From the NCBI GenBank assembly GCA_041392765.1, contig JAWKLL010000003.1:62001-126000 (forward strand): a stretch of DNA of 64,000 bases, in the 5' to 3' direction. The stretch's first letter is position 1; the number at the start of each line of letters is the position of its first letter. This document shows, piece after piece, positions 46,894-57,027 of this stretch. Origin of the DNA: Lewinella sp041392765. GTDB taxonomy: Bacteria; Bacteroidota; Bacteroidia; Chitinophagales; Saprospiraceae. The translations under genes and the position numbers were made by a program. The notes under the pieces are model-generated. The model was not told the DNA's origin and did no database searches. It worked only from the letters and a program-made list of their open reading frames with translations.

Positions 46894-49800
46894 CTACATC
46901 TTCACCACCCGCTCTGTATAGACACCGCTACCTCCCTGAATCTTGAGGAGATATACACCGTTAGGGAGGTTGCTAATATCCCATTCCGTTTCTTGGGAAG
47001 GGGCGAGCTGTCTATTCAAAGCTATCTTGCCATCCAAGGTATAGAGGGTAGCCGTTGCTGCTTGCCGGGCCGAATTGGCTACGGGGGCAATATGCAAGAA
47101 TTGGAAAGTAGGGTTGGGATATACTTGCCAGTCGCCTGAGGCGGATGGCTCATTGGTAGCAACTACCTCTGGTTCCCAAATTACCGTAGTAACGGCACTG
47201 CATAGCAACTCATCATCATGGGTGCAAGCCCGGTTGGCGATCGTCACCAAATCGCCTAAGAGTGAAATATCATCCAAGTACCAGCCATCTCTGGCCCCCG
47301 AGCTATTGGTGCCAAAGCGGAAGCGAATCTTTACTTCTTGTCCGGCATAGGGGGTCAAGTCCACCAAGGTGCGAATCCAGCCCTGACTGATACCGCTAAA
47401 AGCCTCTAAGCCCGCAAGCGGGTTATCGGACAAACTCAACAAACCCTGATAGCCATTTTCAATAAAACGGTCGGAGGTGATGTATTCCCAAGTAGTGCCA
47501 TTGTCGGTTGAAATCTCAATGACACCTCCATCTACGTTGCCTTCGGTACGGAAATTATGCCAAAACAGTAGCCCTGGTTGTGTGCCGTTGAGTAACACGG
47601 GGTCTTTGAGCGTCAAATATTGGTCGGTAAGGGAGGCTACATTTCTGGCACGCAATGCTAATTGCCCGGTATGGGTATTCCCCAAACTGATTTGCCAGCG
47701 GTCGTTGGTGAGTGGGCTTTCGGATGTCCACTTTTGGCTGTTAGCTATGCGATCTTCAAATACCGAGTAAGTGTAAGGCGTATCTAAAGTTAACAGTGAA
47801 TAAGCGCAGGAAGCAACCGCCCCGGATGCCATTTCTCCCAAAGCAATCTGCAATTCATTGCCCGTCAAGTCAACCACACAACTGGAAGTAGTGCCTTGGA
47901 ACTCTGTATTAGCAGGGAGGAAATCGGTAACAAAAGCATCTGCTATAGTGGCAGCTCTGCCATTGATGATCGTCAGTTCATAACCTACTAAACTACCCGC
48001 ATGGGCATCTGATGGCCCTGTTTTTTCAACGCGGTACGTGGCAGGGCAATTCAGGGGCTTACTAAAATCCTCATTACCTCCGTCCGTAGCCAGTAACCCT
48101 AAGCCTCTACGGGCAAAAGTTTCCCAAATCAAGCAGTAATTAGCACCATTGTAGGTCAATTCGTCTGCCAATAAAATAGCGTCCCGGGATTCGATAAATG
48201 TGGGATCGCAGGGCTGCATTTTCATGCCGTCCACCACCAACTGCATAGCGATGTTATTGCCTCCTGTTCCGTTCTACATATCTGGATCATATCCATACTC
48301 GTCGATTAGATTCCAATACAAATCCCACAACATAACACACCACACAGACCCCACACCATGAGGAACGGATACGGAATTTATATCTGCATACGTATGCGGG
48401 TTGACCGACATATCGCGGGAGTAAGGATGGGGTCGAATACCGCCTCCTGTGATCGGTTCACCATTGGCATATGTTCCCATTCCCCTTGCTTCTTCCGCGT
48501 AGTTAGCTGCCGTAGTAGTCATTACCATGGCAAACCAATCACTCCAGCCCTCGCCTGCTTGTTCCATATTGGTAAGGCAACCAGCTTGCGACCGTCCACC
48601 TGTCAGGCGGTTGGAGATGCCGTGTGTGTATTCATGCACGATGACACCGTTGTCAAAATCGCTATCTCGTCCAGTAGGCCCTGTAGCGGCACCACTAAAC
48701 CACTTGAAGTTAGCCTAACAAAAACACCCGGCATTGCCAATTTCAATTCCAAACAATCCGCCAAGCTAATCATAAGAGAAGGAATCTCCACCGCATTCCC
48801 CGCATCACCCGTACCCATGGCGAAAATATCGCTACCATCATTATTGCAGATGATAACAGCGATAGCACCCGCTTCTTGCGCACGCAAAGCCTTGGCACTG
48901 AACTGACACCCGCCCCCTCTATCGATCAACGCCACTTTGCCCACCAACGCTTGGTCATTAACAATCAACTCACAAGCATCCGATGTAGTACCCGTACCAT
49001 CATCCACCAAAACTACTTCAATGGGTTCTGTACCACCGGGTAGGTCAGCACCGAAACTCGCCTGTACAAAATCAATATTCCCCGCCACCTGTGCAGGTGC
49101 TGTCACTTCCAACGATGGAGGCGCGAAAGTGGGCAAATCCCCTCCCCACAGGTACATCTGCATACGGGGGCGATTGCCATCAGTAGGGGTAGCAAAATTG
49201 GCATTGTTCGTACCAGAACCATCTAATGCCTCAGCCCGTACATAATCGTCGCCCTCTCCTATGCCCGAATAATTCGTCACCTGGAAATTACCCGCCGCTT
49301 CATCGAATCCGTATTGATACCATACATCATGGACAATGTTATTCCAATAAAACAAATTGGTAGTTGCTGCATCTAATTGCGTATAGGGCCGCCCCAGTGA
49401 AAGATCAAGAGGGAAATCAAAATTGAGTTGATCTCCACCGTCAGGCTCGCCGCCTGCCGATTCGTTTTGGTCAAATATATCATGGTAAGCATGCACATTA
49501 TTACCTCTAGTAATGGTATATTCATGCCCCGGTATCCCATCCGTATCATGCCAACCAAAAGGTGAAGCTACCAGATCGAAGGGGTCGTTGAGTAAAGTGC
49601 GTTCACCGTGGTTGGGGCTTTCTACCAAAAGAGGGAATACATTGTAAGCACTTTGCCCGTCTAATGTAGCAGCCGCATTTTGCGTGGCCATAAAGGTAGG
49701 CGCATGATGATGTTCCCGTGATTCGCAAGGATGGTCAAAAGAACAGTGTGTCACCCAGTCGTTTTTATCAAGAAGCGCGCCAGACAAGGCATCCACCCTG

Positions 49801-50366
49801 AGTTGCCACCAATGCTGAGCATCTATTTGGTAGTAACTGACATTCCACACCAATCGCACTTTTTGATCCGGCATCAGTTGGTACATCAAGTCCACAGCAA
49901 CGGGTTCTAAAGCCCAGCCTGCGTGTTCAAACGTAACATGGTGACGCTCATTGCTAATCATGACTAACTCGTCGGGGGCCTGTTGCCCTAAGGCGGCTAA
50001 TGCAGCCCGAATGGCCTCATCGGCTGGTATTTGTGGAATCGTAGCATTGACACGCGATGCTAAATCAGGCACAAAACGATTGCCGATACCCTTCACTTCT
50101 CCGTTTTTGAGCACATTGAGATTGAGGATGGCATTGTGAAGCGGTATTTGCTCATAAGTCTGTTGCCAATACACGTGTGTCACCGCATTGTGCGAAGAAT
50201 ACACTTCGCTACTGAGGGTGCATTGCGATACATCCGCTGCGGTAAGCCCCAGCGCATCAGCCTGTTGACGCAAATACTGGGTGGCAATAGTTACAGCAGG
50301 AGACTGCTGTGCCAAAATAGCCGTGTAAACGCTTAAAAAAGCAAGGAAAGCAAGGAGGTTTTTCAT
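46894..50366 (-). CDS. M36 (fungalysin) metallopeptidase with PA domain and T9SS type A sorting (frameshifted)
   Basis: A secreted zinc protease. It starts MKNLLAFLAFLSVYTAILAQ (ATG 50366), with an FTP/PepSY-like propeptide (about 20-200), then the M36 domain with TTNLFYWNNIVHDVWYQYGF and the zinc motif VHEYTHGISNRLTGG (HEYTH). GEGWSDWFAMVMT carries the third zinc ligand (Glu). A PA domain (KVALIDRGGGCQFSAKALRA) is inserted before the zinc motif. The C-terminal part has a DUF11-like region, a jelly-roll (WYLDDISLLGD) and a sorting domain ending GVYLLKIQGGSGVYTERVVKM. Shifts near 48720 and 48260 split it; the restored length is about 1,155 residues. A 165 bp repeat (family D) ends 16 nt upstream of the ATG. 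Confidence 0.9.
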
Positions 50367-50381
50367 AAAAGTCCGTCTATT

Positions 50382-50546
50382 AGAGTTGGTGATATGGAGA
50401 CGATATGGGGACAAAAATTCCCACTTGACCCTACTTTTTCGTTGCCGAAGTGGTCACTTAGCTTAGGCTAAGCTCCCACTCCGCCGCCTCAATTAGTGCC
50501 AACTGGACTGTTTTTTCCCATCATAGCCCCCCATATCACCAACTCT
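50382..50546. repeat. MITE-like element, family D (single copy)
   Basis: 165 bp with perfect 16 bp terminal inverted repeats, AGAGTTGGTGATATGG (50382-50397) and CCATATCACCAACTCT (50531-50546), and ATT on both outer sides as a likely target duplication. The interior has a palindrome, TTAGCTTAGGCTAAGC, and no ORF. It lies 16 nt upstream of the M36 peptidase ATG, so it separates the gene from any older promoter. Confidence 0.8.
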
Positions 50547-50681
50547 ATTCAATTTAATCCATGCAAATTAAGAACATGTTCATAACATTGCTAATCAACA
50601 AACAAATATGAACCAAAAAGTTTTCACAGAAGCACAATATTATGACGGCTATTGGCAAATTATCAAAATCTATTGACGCTG

Positions 50682-51497
50682 CTACGCAATCCCTCCATCT
50701 AATAAGCTTTCAATATGCTTGACGCGGGCGATGAAATCAGCACAGGATTGTCCAGGATTAGCGGAACGCATAAAATTCTCACCAATCAAAAAGCCTTGAT
50801 AACCGCGCCTGCGCAATTCCACCACCGCATTGGGGTCACTGATGCCTGATTCTGAAATGCGCACCATCTCCGTAGGGAGTTTTGGGAACATAGCCAAGGA
50901 ATGGTCAATGCTCACTTCAAAGGTTTTCAAATTGCGGTTATTCACCCCCACCACATTGGCTAATGGGCTGAGTTTATCCAATTCGATTTCATCATGCAAT
51001 TCAACCAGCACTTCCAAATCCAACCTGCGTGCCGTGAGCGCTAAGGCATGCAATTGCTCTGCTTGCAGACAAGCCGCAATCAACAAAATTGCATCGGCAC
51101 CGATACTCTTGGCTTCTATGATTTGGTATTCGTCCACCACAAAATCTTTGCGCAAAATGGGGCAGGCATTGTACAGCCGAGCTTCCAAAAGATCATGCCG
51201 ATGCCCACCAAAAAAGTGTTCGTCGGTCAATACAGACAAAGCGGACGCGCCTGCCGCCACATAGCCCGTGGTGACATCTACTACATCAGCTTCCAAGTTA
51301 ATCGCCGATTTGGAGGGGCTTTTCTTTTTGAACTCTGCAATCAAGCCACAACGTGCGGGATTGAGCAGGTGGCTACTCAGTCGATGAACAGGCTTTTCAA
51401 AAAAAAGGCTTTGCTCCAGTATTTTCACGGGCACCTGTCCCTTACGCGCTGCAACTTCTTTGTGTTTGTGCGCTACGATTTTATCTAAAATATCCAT
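50682..51497 (-). CDS. trpC: Indole-3-glycerol-phosphate synthase
   Basis: Converts CdRP to indole-3-glycerol phosphate in tryptophan synthesis (TIM barrel). The start MDILDKIVAHKHKEVAARKG (51497) is preferred over the open upstream frame to 51548, which overlaps trpD. Family blocks: GLIAEFKKKSPSKSAI, SVLTDEHFFGGHRHDLLEAR, CPILRKDFVVDEYQIIEAKS, VLVELHDEIELDKL, GVNNRNLKTFEV and ISESGISDPNAVVELRRRG. Intact at 271 residues. It is the last gene of trpE-G-D-C, starting right at the trpD stop; trpF, trpB and trpA are not in the window. Confidence 0.97.
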   Translation of the reverse strand: MDILDKIVAHKHKEVAARKGQVPVKILEQSLFFEKPVHRLSSHLLNPARCGLIAEFKKKSPSKSAINLEADVVDVTTGYVAAGASALSVLTDEHFFGGHRHDLLEARLYNACPILRKDFVVDEYQIIEAKSIGADAILLIAACLQAEQLHALALTARRLDLEVLVELHDEIELDKLSPLANVVGVNNRNLKTFEVSIDHSLAMFPKLPTEMVRISESGISDPNAVVELRRRGYQGFLIGENFMRSANPGQSCADFIARVKHIESLLDGGIA

Positions 51498-51498
51498 A

Positions 51499-52496
51499 TC
51501 AAGTATGATTAGAAATTTGCAAAACCCTGCCAAGTGCTTTGAAGGCACTGCCGTTGGCGATACTCTCGCGTGCTTCCGCCACGCAATCTTGCAGGGGCTT
51601 GTGAGGGCAAAGTGTCTGAATAGCTAGTCCTGCATTAGCGCAAACTACATCTATCTGCGCTGCTGTAGCTTGATTTTGAAGAATACGGGTACAAATCTCG
51701 CGGGCATCGGCGGCGGTATCTCCGCCATGTAGGTCGTTGGGCGAGCGGTAAGAAAGACCGAAGTCGGAAGGATGAAGCAAGGTCTCCGACTGAGGCGTAT
51801 GCACCCGAGCAGCCCCCGTCAGGCTCACCTCATCATAGCCATCGAGTGCGTGTACGATGGTATAGGCGCGTCCCGTTTCTTGCATCACATAATGGTACAG
51901 CCGCGACAGTTCTTGTGAAAAAGTGCCCATCAACTGGTGGGTCGGTTGAGCAGGATTCACCAAAGGCCCCAGTATGTTGAAAAACGTTTGTACGCCCAGT
52001 TCCCGCCTGACGGGTACCACGGCTTTTAACGCCGGATGAAAAACCGGAGCGTGTAGGAAGCAGATATTTGCCTCGTCTAACATTCGAAGCAACACGGCTT
52101 GGTCATTCGTAAAAACATACCCCAAACTCGTCAACAAATCCGACGACCCCACTGAAGAGGATACCCCGTAACTACCGTGCTTGGTGACTTTGTACCCCGC
52201 CCCTGCGACCACCAAAGCCGAAGTAGTGGAGATATTGAACGTGTTTTTACCATCACCACCCGTTCCAACAATATCGATGGTGGTTTGGCCTTGTAGATCT
52301 AATGGGATGGCCAATTCCAACAAGGCATCCCGAAAGCCCAACAATTCCTCAATGGCAATGGCTCGCATGCGGTAAACCGTCAAAAAACTGGCTACCTGCG
52401 CTGCGGAAAGAGATGCATGAATTGCTAAAAGCGTTTCTCGTGCTTGCGCTCTACTGAGCACCTGATGGGAAAAAGATGATTTAATATGGCTTTCAT
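51499..52496 (-). CDS. trpD: Anthranilate phosphoribosyltransferase (frameshifted near start)
   Basis: Adds phosphoribose from PRPP to anthranilate. The body (51499-52461) has the PRPP-binding IVGTGGDGKNTFNISTTSAL, VTKHGSYGVSSSVGSSDLLT, FNILGPLVNPAQPTHQLMG and the late ANAGLAIQTL. The true start is ATG 52496, overlapping the trpG stop as ATGA and reading MKAILNHLF, then SHQVLSRAQARETLLAI. One T is missing from the CTTTTTCCC run near 52473. The restored length of about 333 residues is normal. It is translationally coupled to trpG and followed directly by trpC. Confidence 0.95.
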
Positions 52497-53083
52497 ATAA
52501 GTGTTATTGCAGTTGTGCTACGTATTGAAAAAATTGACAGCATTTTGTACCCGTCCGGTGTCATAATACTTTCCGGGTGAAACTGCATCCCCCAAAACAG
52601 GATATTCCTTGTGGCGAATAGCCATGATTTCGCCTTTTTCATCCACCGCAGTGATGGTGAACGCGGGCGGCAAACTATCCTTTTGTATCACCCAACTGTG
52701 ATAACGCCCTGCCGTAAACGTGGCTTCAATTCCATTGAACAACACATCATGGGTTGTTTGAAACAAGGAAGATTCGATGCCATGAAAAACCGTATCGAGG
52801 TTTTCCAACTGCCCTCCGAAGGCTTCACCAATGGCCTGATGCCCCAAACAAACCCCTAAAATAGGTTTGATGGGTGCATATTGGCGTATCAATGCTGGCA
52901 TAATACCTGCTTCCGATGGCACCCCTACCATGGAGACAGGATTATCACATCGTATTGTGCCACCGCTTCCAAGGTAATCGCATCGTTTCTGTAAACCGCT
53001 ACGGCATACCCCAGGATTCGTTCAATGTATTGTACCAAGTTGTAGGTAAACGAATCGTAATTATCAATTACTAATACTTTCAT
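52493..53083 (-). CDS. trpG: Anthranilate synthase glutaminase component (frameshifted)
   Basis: Supplies ammonia from glutamine to TrpE. From ATG 53083 it reads MKVLVIDNYDSFTYNLVQYI and reaches DVIILSP. A shift at the GGT/GGG stretch near 52930 follows; then GVPSEAG and ILGVCLGHQAIGEAFGGQLE, with the nucleophile Cys in GVCLGHQ. A second shift near 52590 leads to GMQFHPESIMTPDGYKMLS, whose HPES His-Glu completes the triad, with a stop at 52493. About 196 residues. A family B repeat separates it from trpE by 180 nt, unusual inside an operon. Confidence 0.94.
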
Positions 53084-53090
53084 ATTGATG

Positions 53091-53284
53091 TTTTTCTGCT
53101 TGTCATGTGTGAACGCGGCTAAGAATGTAATGGGCCTCCCTCCGGGCGCTACGTTTCTTAGCTCGCTATTCGCTCGGCCAGCTCCTGCGTCGCTGTCTGG
53201 CCTTAACAGGCCACTACTTCACAACTTGTCTCGGCTTTTTGCCGAGATCGCTAGGCCAAAGATTACGCATCTTTTGTCAAAGAA
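53091..53284. repeat. Dispersed repeat, family B (copy 2, inside the trp operon)
   Basis: Shares with copy 1 the core CACAACTTGTCTCGGC...GCCGAGATCGCTAGGCC and the end TTTTGTCAAAGAA, and with copy 3 the block GCTACGTTTC...AGCTCGCTATTCGCTCGGCC. It lies between trpE and trpG, and its right end overlaps the last codons of trpE. The left boundary is approximate. Confidence 0.7.
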
Positions 53285-54737
53285 ATAAAAAAACAGGCAT
53301 TACCCCCCAACGCAGTGGCTTCCACCAATGCCCGTTTGAGTGCCCCTAGTTTGTTGTTTACTTCCTGAAGTTCCTTCTCCTCATCGCTGGCCACCACGAT
53401 TCCTGCTCCCGCTTGGTAGTGCAGTTGGTTTTGGTAGCTCAAAAGGAGCGAATGACGATGGCTTGGTTCATTTCTCCATTAAAATCCACATAGCCTAATG
53501 CACCCCCATAGAAACCTCTGTTTTGGTTTTCATACCGATTGATGAGTTCTATGGCTTTATATTTTGGTGCCCCCGATAAAGTCCCTGCGGGGAAAGTATC
53601 TCCAAAGATGCGGATGGGGTTGCTGTCATCAGTCAGCTCTCCCGTTACCGTAGAAACCAAGTGGATGACATGGCTGTAATAATGAATATCTTTCAATTCC
53701 CTCACCTGCACATTGCGGGTGTGGCGGCTCAGGTCATTGCGCGCCAAATCTACGAGCATGATGTGTTCTGCGTTCTCCTTGGGGTCTGCTCTCAGTGCTT
53801 GCGCGGCTCGTGCATCTGCGTCCATGTCGCCCGTGCGCCGATAGGTACCCGCTATGGGATTCACACGCGCTTGCCCGTTGCGTATGACCATTTGCGCCTC
53901 GGGGGAAGAACCAAAGATGCGGTAATCGCCATAATCAAAATAAAAAAGGTAAGGCGAAGGATTCACCGACCGCAATACGCGATAGACTTGAAATTCGTCC
54001 CCTTCAAAGGCTTGCTTGAATTGGCGGCTAAAGACGATTTGGAAAACATCCCCTATTTGGCAATGGTGTTTCCCTGCCCGCACCAAGGCTTTGAAATCCT
54101 CGTTGCTGAGGTTGCTCGTTTCCTCCCCTTTTAAGCGAAATGGGTGTACCCGAAAATGTGGCTGCTGAATGCGTACTATCAATTCCTCCATTGCTGAAGG
54201 CTCCGCTGGCAATTTATTTTCCAGCAGGTATAACTCATCCTTATAGTGGTTGATGGCAATGATAAAGCGGTACAAATGGTAACGCATATCCGGCAACTCG
54301 AAGCGGCGTTTATCCGCTGGAAAAGTAAGCGTATCAAAATACTGCACCCCATCGAAAGCCGTATGCCCAAACAAGCCATTGAACTCACGAAAAGGAGCAT
54401 CACCTTCGGGTTGAAAGGTGGCCAAAAATTGTTGAAAAAGAGCTGCAACGCCCAAGGAATCATCCAATGATTGTATCGTCGGTTGTTCGCCCGGATATTG
54501 GGTGGCTACTTGCCCATGCTGCACTTTAAAAGAGGCTAATGTTTGCAGCCCAATGAAGCTGAAACATTCTTTATTGCTAATATCATTGCCTTCAGTAGTA
54601 CCGGATCTGTATAATGATCTCGCAGTCGAAGGTAGAGACACCGGTGTAAAAGCGCCCGACAACAGCCGTCGCACCTCCACCTGTAAAGGTATCTTGTGAT
54701 GTATCATTGTATTCATTTGCATTTTTGATTCAATCAT
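53263..54737 (-). CDS. trpE: Anthranilate synthase component I (frameshifted)
   Basis: Makes anthranilate from chorismate; the first committed and feedback-inhibited step of tryptophan synthesis. Core blocks are intact: VFQIVFSRQFKQAFEGDEFQ, PYLFYFDYGDYRIFGSSPEA, VNPIAGTYRRTG, NAEHIMLVDLARNDLSRHTR and FPAGTLSGAPKYKAIELINR. Near residues 40-55 two compensating shifts scramble the Trp-binding segment: another frame reads YLRLRDHYTDPVLL there, the region of the LLES inhibition motif. A C-terminal shift near 53440 continues to a stop at 53263, with the last residues (ISLTKDA) inside repeat family B. About 490 residues. The start may be 54737 or one of the Met codons shortly after. It is preceded by a Trp attenuator. 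Confidence 0.95.
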
Positions 54738-54763
54738 CCTCGTTTTTTGGTTTTCATTTTTTT

Positions 54764-54914
54764 GACAAATATCGTGGTCGTACTGGGCTAGCGATGTGCA
54801 GCAGTGGCAGCTTTTAGCTGACAGACCCGGGTTTGCCGGGGCCGAGCGAAATAGCGAGCTGCGAAACGTAGCGACCCGAAGGGGTAGCCGCCACTAAAAA
54901 GTCAAAGAATCTGG
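54764..54914. repeat. Dispersed repeat, family B (copy 3, inverted)
   Basis: About 151 bp, bounded by TTTGACAAA on the left and GTCAAAGAA on the right. The interior (GCCGAGCGAAATAGCGAGCT, GCGAAACGTAGCGACCC) is the reverse complement of blocks in copy 2. It sits between the trp attenuator and the trpE start. Confidence 0.7.
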
Positions 54915-54940
54915 TTTTCTTTCGTTACGCTAAGCAGGGC

Positions 54941-54980
54941 AAAAAAAATCGGCTTGCCGAGTGAACGACAGCCGATTTTT
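54941..54980 (-). terminator. Attenuator terminator hairpin of the trp leader
   Basis: On the minus strand AAAAATCGGCT, a 15 nt loop and AGCCGATTTTTTTT form an 11 bp stem running straight into a U-run of eight. The loop contains TCACTCG, complementary to CGAGTGA in the leader just after the Trp codons, so an alternative antiterminator can form. Confidence 0.85.
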
Positions 54981-55063
54981 GCGATATGCAATCCATGCAG
55001 CGGCAGTCCGATCACTCGAGTGGTCGAAAACAAATGCCACCACCAGTCATTTTGCATACGCAT
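54981..55063 (-). promoter_or_regulatory. trp operon leader with attenuator segments 1-3
   Basis: In order on the transcript: ATG at 55063, three tandem TGG codons (55045-55037), segment 2 (CGAGTGATCGGAC, then TGCCGCT), and segment 3 beginning AAAAATCGGCTGTCG. Segment 1 (GGTGGCA, over the Trp codons) can pair with TGCCGCT. Segment 2 CGAGTGATCGGAC can pair with GTCGTTCACTCG of segment 3. Segment 3 can pair with segment 4 (terminator). This is the classical set of mutually exclusive stems for ribosome-mediated attenuation. Confidence 0.75.
55012..55063 (-). CDS. trp leader peptide (TrpL-like)
   Basis: Reading from ATG 55063 gives MRMQNDWWWHLF, with three consecutive Trp codons 30 nt before the structured region. 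As written the frame has no stop until beyond the terminator. If the TTTT run at 55026-55030 is one base too long, it becomes MRMQNDWWWHLFRPLE with UGA at 55014-55012, inside segment 2, where leader-peptide stops normally lie. Homopolymer errors are frequent in this window, which makes that correction plausible. Scarcity of charged tRNA-Trp would stall the ribosome at the WWW codons. Confidence 0.65.
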
Positions 55064-55100
55064 GATTAATTTCAGGAGGTCTTTGCGCCAACCTAGGCCG

Positions 55101-55130
55101 CAAATATACCCCGCATTTGGATTTTTGCAA
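55101..55130 (-). promoter_or_regulatory. Promoter of the trp operon leader
   Basis: On the minus strand TTG (55130-55128), a 19 nt spacer and TATATTTG (55108-55101) match the Bacteroidota consensus exactly. The transcript would start near 55095, about 30 nt before the leader ATG. Confidence 0.75.
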
Positions 55131-55206
55131 CCGTGGGGCTGAAATTATTTTGCAAAAGTTGTGCAATTAATTCTTTTCCGTCTCCTAGTTGAGCGGAAAG
55201 GGCTTA

Positions 55207-56277
55207 TCACTGTGGTTTGAAGGCACTATTATTGACAAATTCATAGTCCGTTAAACTTTCCAAAAAAGCCACCAAATCCTCCTTTTCCTGTAGGGTAAGA
55301 AAAAGTGGTTTTATTCGGCTATCTCTATTAGGATGCACTACCCCACCCCTGTTGTAATGCTCAATAACGCTGTGCAAATCAGGCAAACTGCCATCGTGCA
55401 TATAAGGCCCCGTGACGGCAATATTGCGTAAAGTAGGCACCCTAAACCTTCCTACATCCGCAGCATCTAAGGTGACCCTATATCTTCCAGGATCAGAGGA
55501 GTAATCTTCTAATAAACCATTATGCAAGAAGCTGTCCTGTGCGAAAAAAATACCCGTATGGCAACTGCTACAAGCCAATCGTTCACTAAAAAAAAAGCGT
55601 CATCCCCCTCAACTGCGCAGGCGTAAGCGCTTGTTGGTTTCTTGAAAGGTATATTGATCATAGCGGCTATTGCCACTGATCATAGTACGCATAAAAGAAG
55701 CTAAGGCACGGGTGATGGTAAAAGCATCTGCCTGTCGTCCATAGGCTAGAAAAAAAGCCTCTTTGTAAGAGGGTATGCCATTGAGCCTCTCTGCCGCAAG
55801 ATGAATAGGCATATCCATTTCATGAAATCTTCAATGGGTGTGCCAGCCCGCATATCTAATTTGGGAACGCCTCCATCCTTATTCATGATACCTACATAGG
55901 CTAAGTTAGCCAATGTAGGCGAATTGCGAAAGCCTAAACGCCCATGAACGCCCGGGGATATAGCCAAATTATGCGCAAATGCTAACTCCTGTACATGACA
56001 AGAATTACAAGTAATCGAGGTGTCAGAAGACAGTAAAGGCTCATAAAACAGCCGTCTTCCTAATGCTACTTTCGCCACCGTTATTGGGTTTTCCGCCGAT
56101 AATGGAGGCACCCGAACCCGGGTGGCAAAAGGTATTCGTAGGGTGTTGTATCAGCTTGGGGCATCGTACTTTCGTCACTACACCCCTGTAAAGGCCATAG
56201 CGATAACAACAGAAAAACCAAAAAATTCTTGCACCACACAGAAGTGTGGTACAGGAATTTGCTACAATTTTCATCAT
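55207..56277 (-). CDS. Diheme cytochrome c peroxidase of the MauG/MbnH type (frameshifted)
   Basis: An exported diheme enzyme. The start MMKIVANSCTTLLC (56277) leads, after a shift, into a lipoprotein signal with lipobox WPLQGCSDEST. The first heme site is SDTSITCNSCHVQELAFAHN (CNSCH) and the second ACSSCHTGIFF (CSSCH). Peroxidase-type blocks are ITVAKVALGRRLFYEPLLSS, GRFRVPTLRNIAVTGPYMHD and GSLPDLHSVIEHYNRGG. Shifts at about 56230, 56115, 55830 and 55600 split it; the restored length is about 355 residues. It lies 12 nt after an MbnP-like gene. The known MbnH enzymes oxidise a Trp of MbnP to kynurenine, so the same pairing is inferred here. Confidence 0.85.
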
Positions 56278-56289
56278 TATTTAGCACTA

Positions 56290-57009
56290 CTACGATGGGA
56301 TATTGTCAGCAAAAACAAGTGCAATAGCTGGAGCATCGCCTGTGTGTATACTGTAGTGCTCGCTTACGTCGATCCCTCGTAAATAGTTTGGCAACATCAA
56401 AATTGAAAGCCAACGTTTGCTTATCCGCATCCACGTCTTTATGAAGCGCAATGCTAACATCGCGGCGGAAGCTGTTTTTTCCCAAATGGTACTGCATGGC
56501 TGTTTCAGGGGTATTGTCACCATCTAAGTCAACCATCGCATCAATGCGCAAGAAGATGTAGCCCGAGTTCCAATTCCAGTGCATGGGAAGGTCGGTTTGG
56601 CGAGCCAAGGGATCATTGGAGGGGCGGGCATCAAAATCTTCAGTGGTCTGGTCGTTATCCTCATCGGAAACACCCACAAAAAATTTAGCCATGTGGTAAT
56701 GCCCCTTATCCATTTGCACGACTTCCGTGCACCGCTATTGGGTTTTACCAACAAATATTTGTCGGCCAGCATCCACCATATCACCTTCTTCAGGGTGTAG
56801 CTGGATGCCCCCAACATAAAACTGTACCGCTTGAAAGCTTACTTTGTACCATTGACATCATACACCGTGTTGTAGTCGAAGTCTTGGCCACTAAAATTAT
56901 AAGCGAACTCAAAGCTGACATCAGAAACGGTGGGACTTTCTTTCTTGCATCCTGCAAGCATGATAGTGATAATAATACCACGTAAAAGAAAATAGATTGT
57001 AAAACGCAT
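56290..57009 (-). CDS. MbnP-like metal-binding protein (frameshifted)
   Basis: The start MRFTIYFLLRGIIITIMLAG (57009), with lipobox MLAGC, is followed by VSDVSFEFAYNFSGQDFDYN. After a shift comes VSFQAVQFYVGGIQLHPEEG, then HYHMAKFFVGVSDEDN and the family signature LPMHWNWNSGYIFLRIDAMV, with two Trp residues. Next is QYHLGKNSFRRDVSIALHKD and, after another shift, YLRGIDVSEHYSIHTGDAPA with a stop at 56290. In MbnP proteins a Trp is converted to kynurenine and, with His residues, binds copper; the Trp pair in HWNWNSGY is a candidate, by inference only. The restored length is about 240 residues. It lies in an operon with an MbnH-like peroxidase just downstream. Confidence 0.8.
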
Positions 57010-57027
57010 GATAGTTATTTTTGAATG

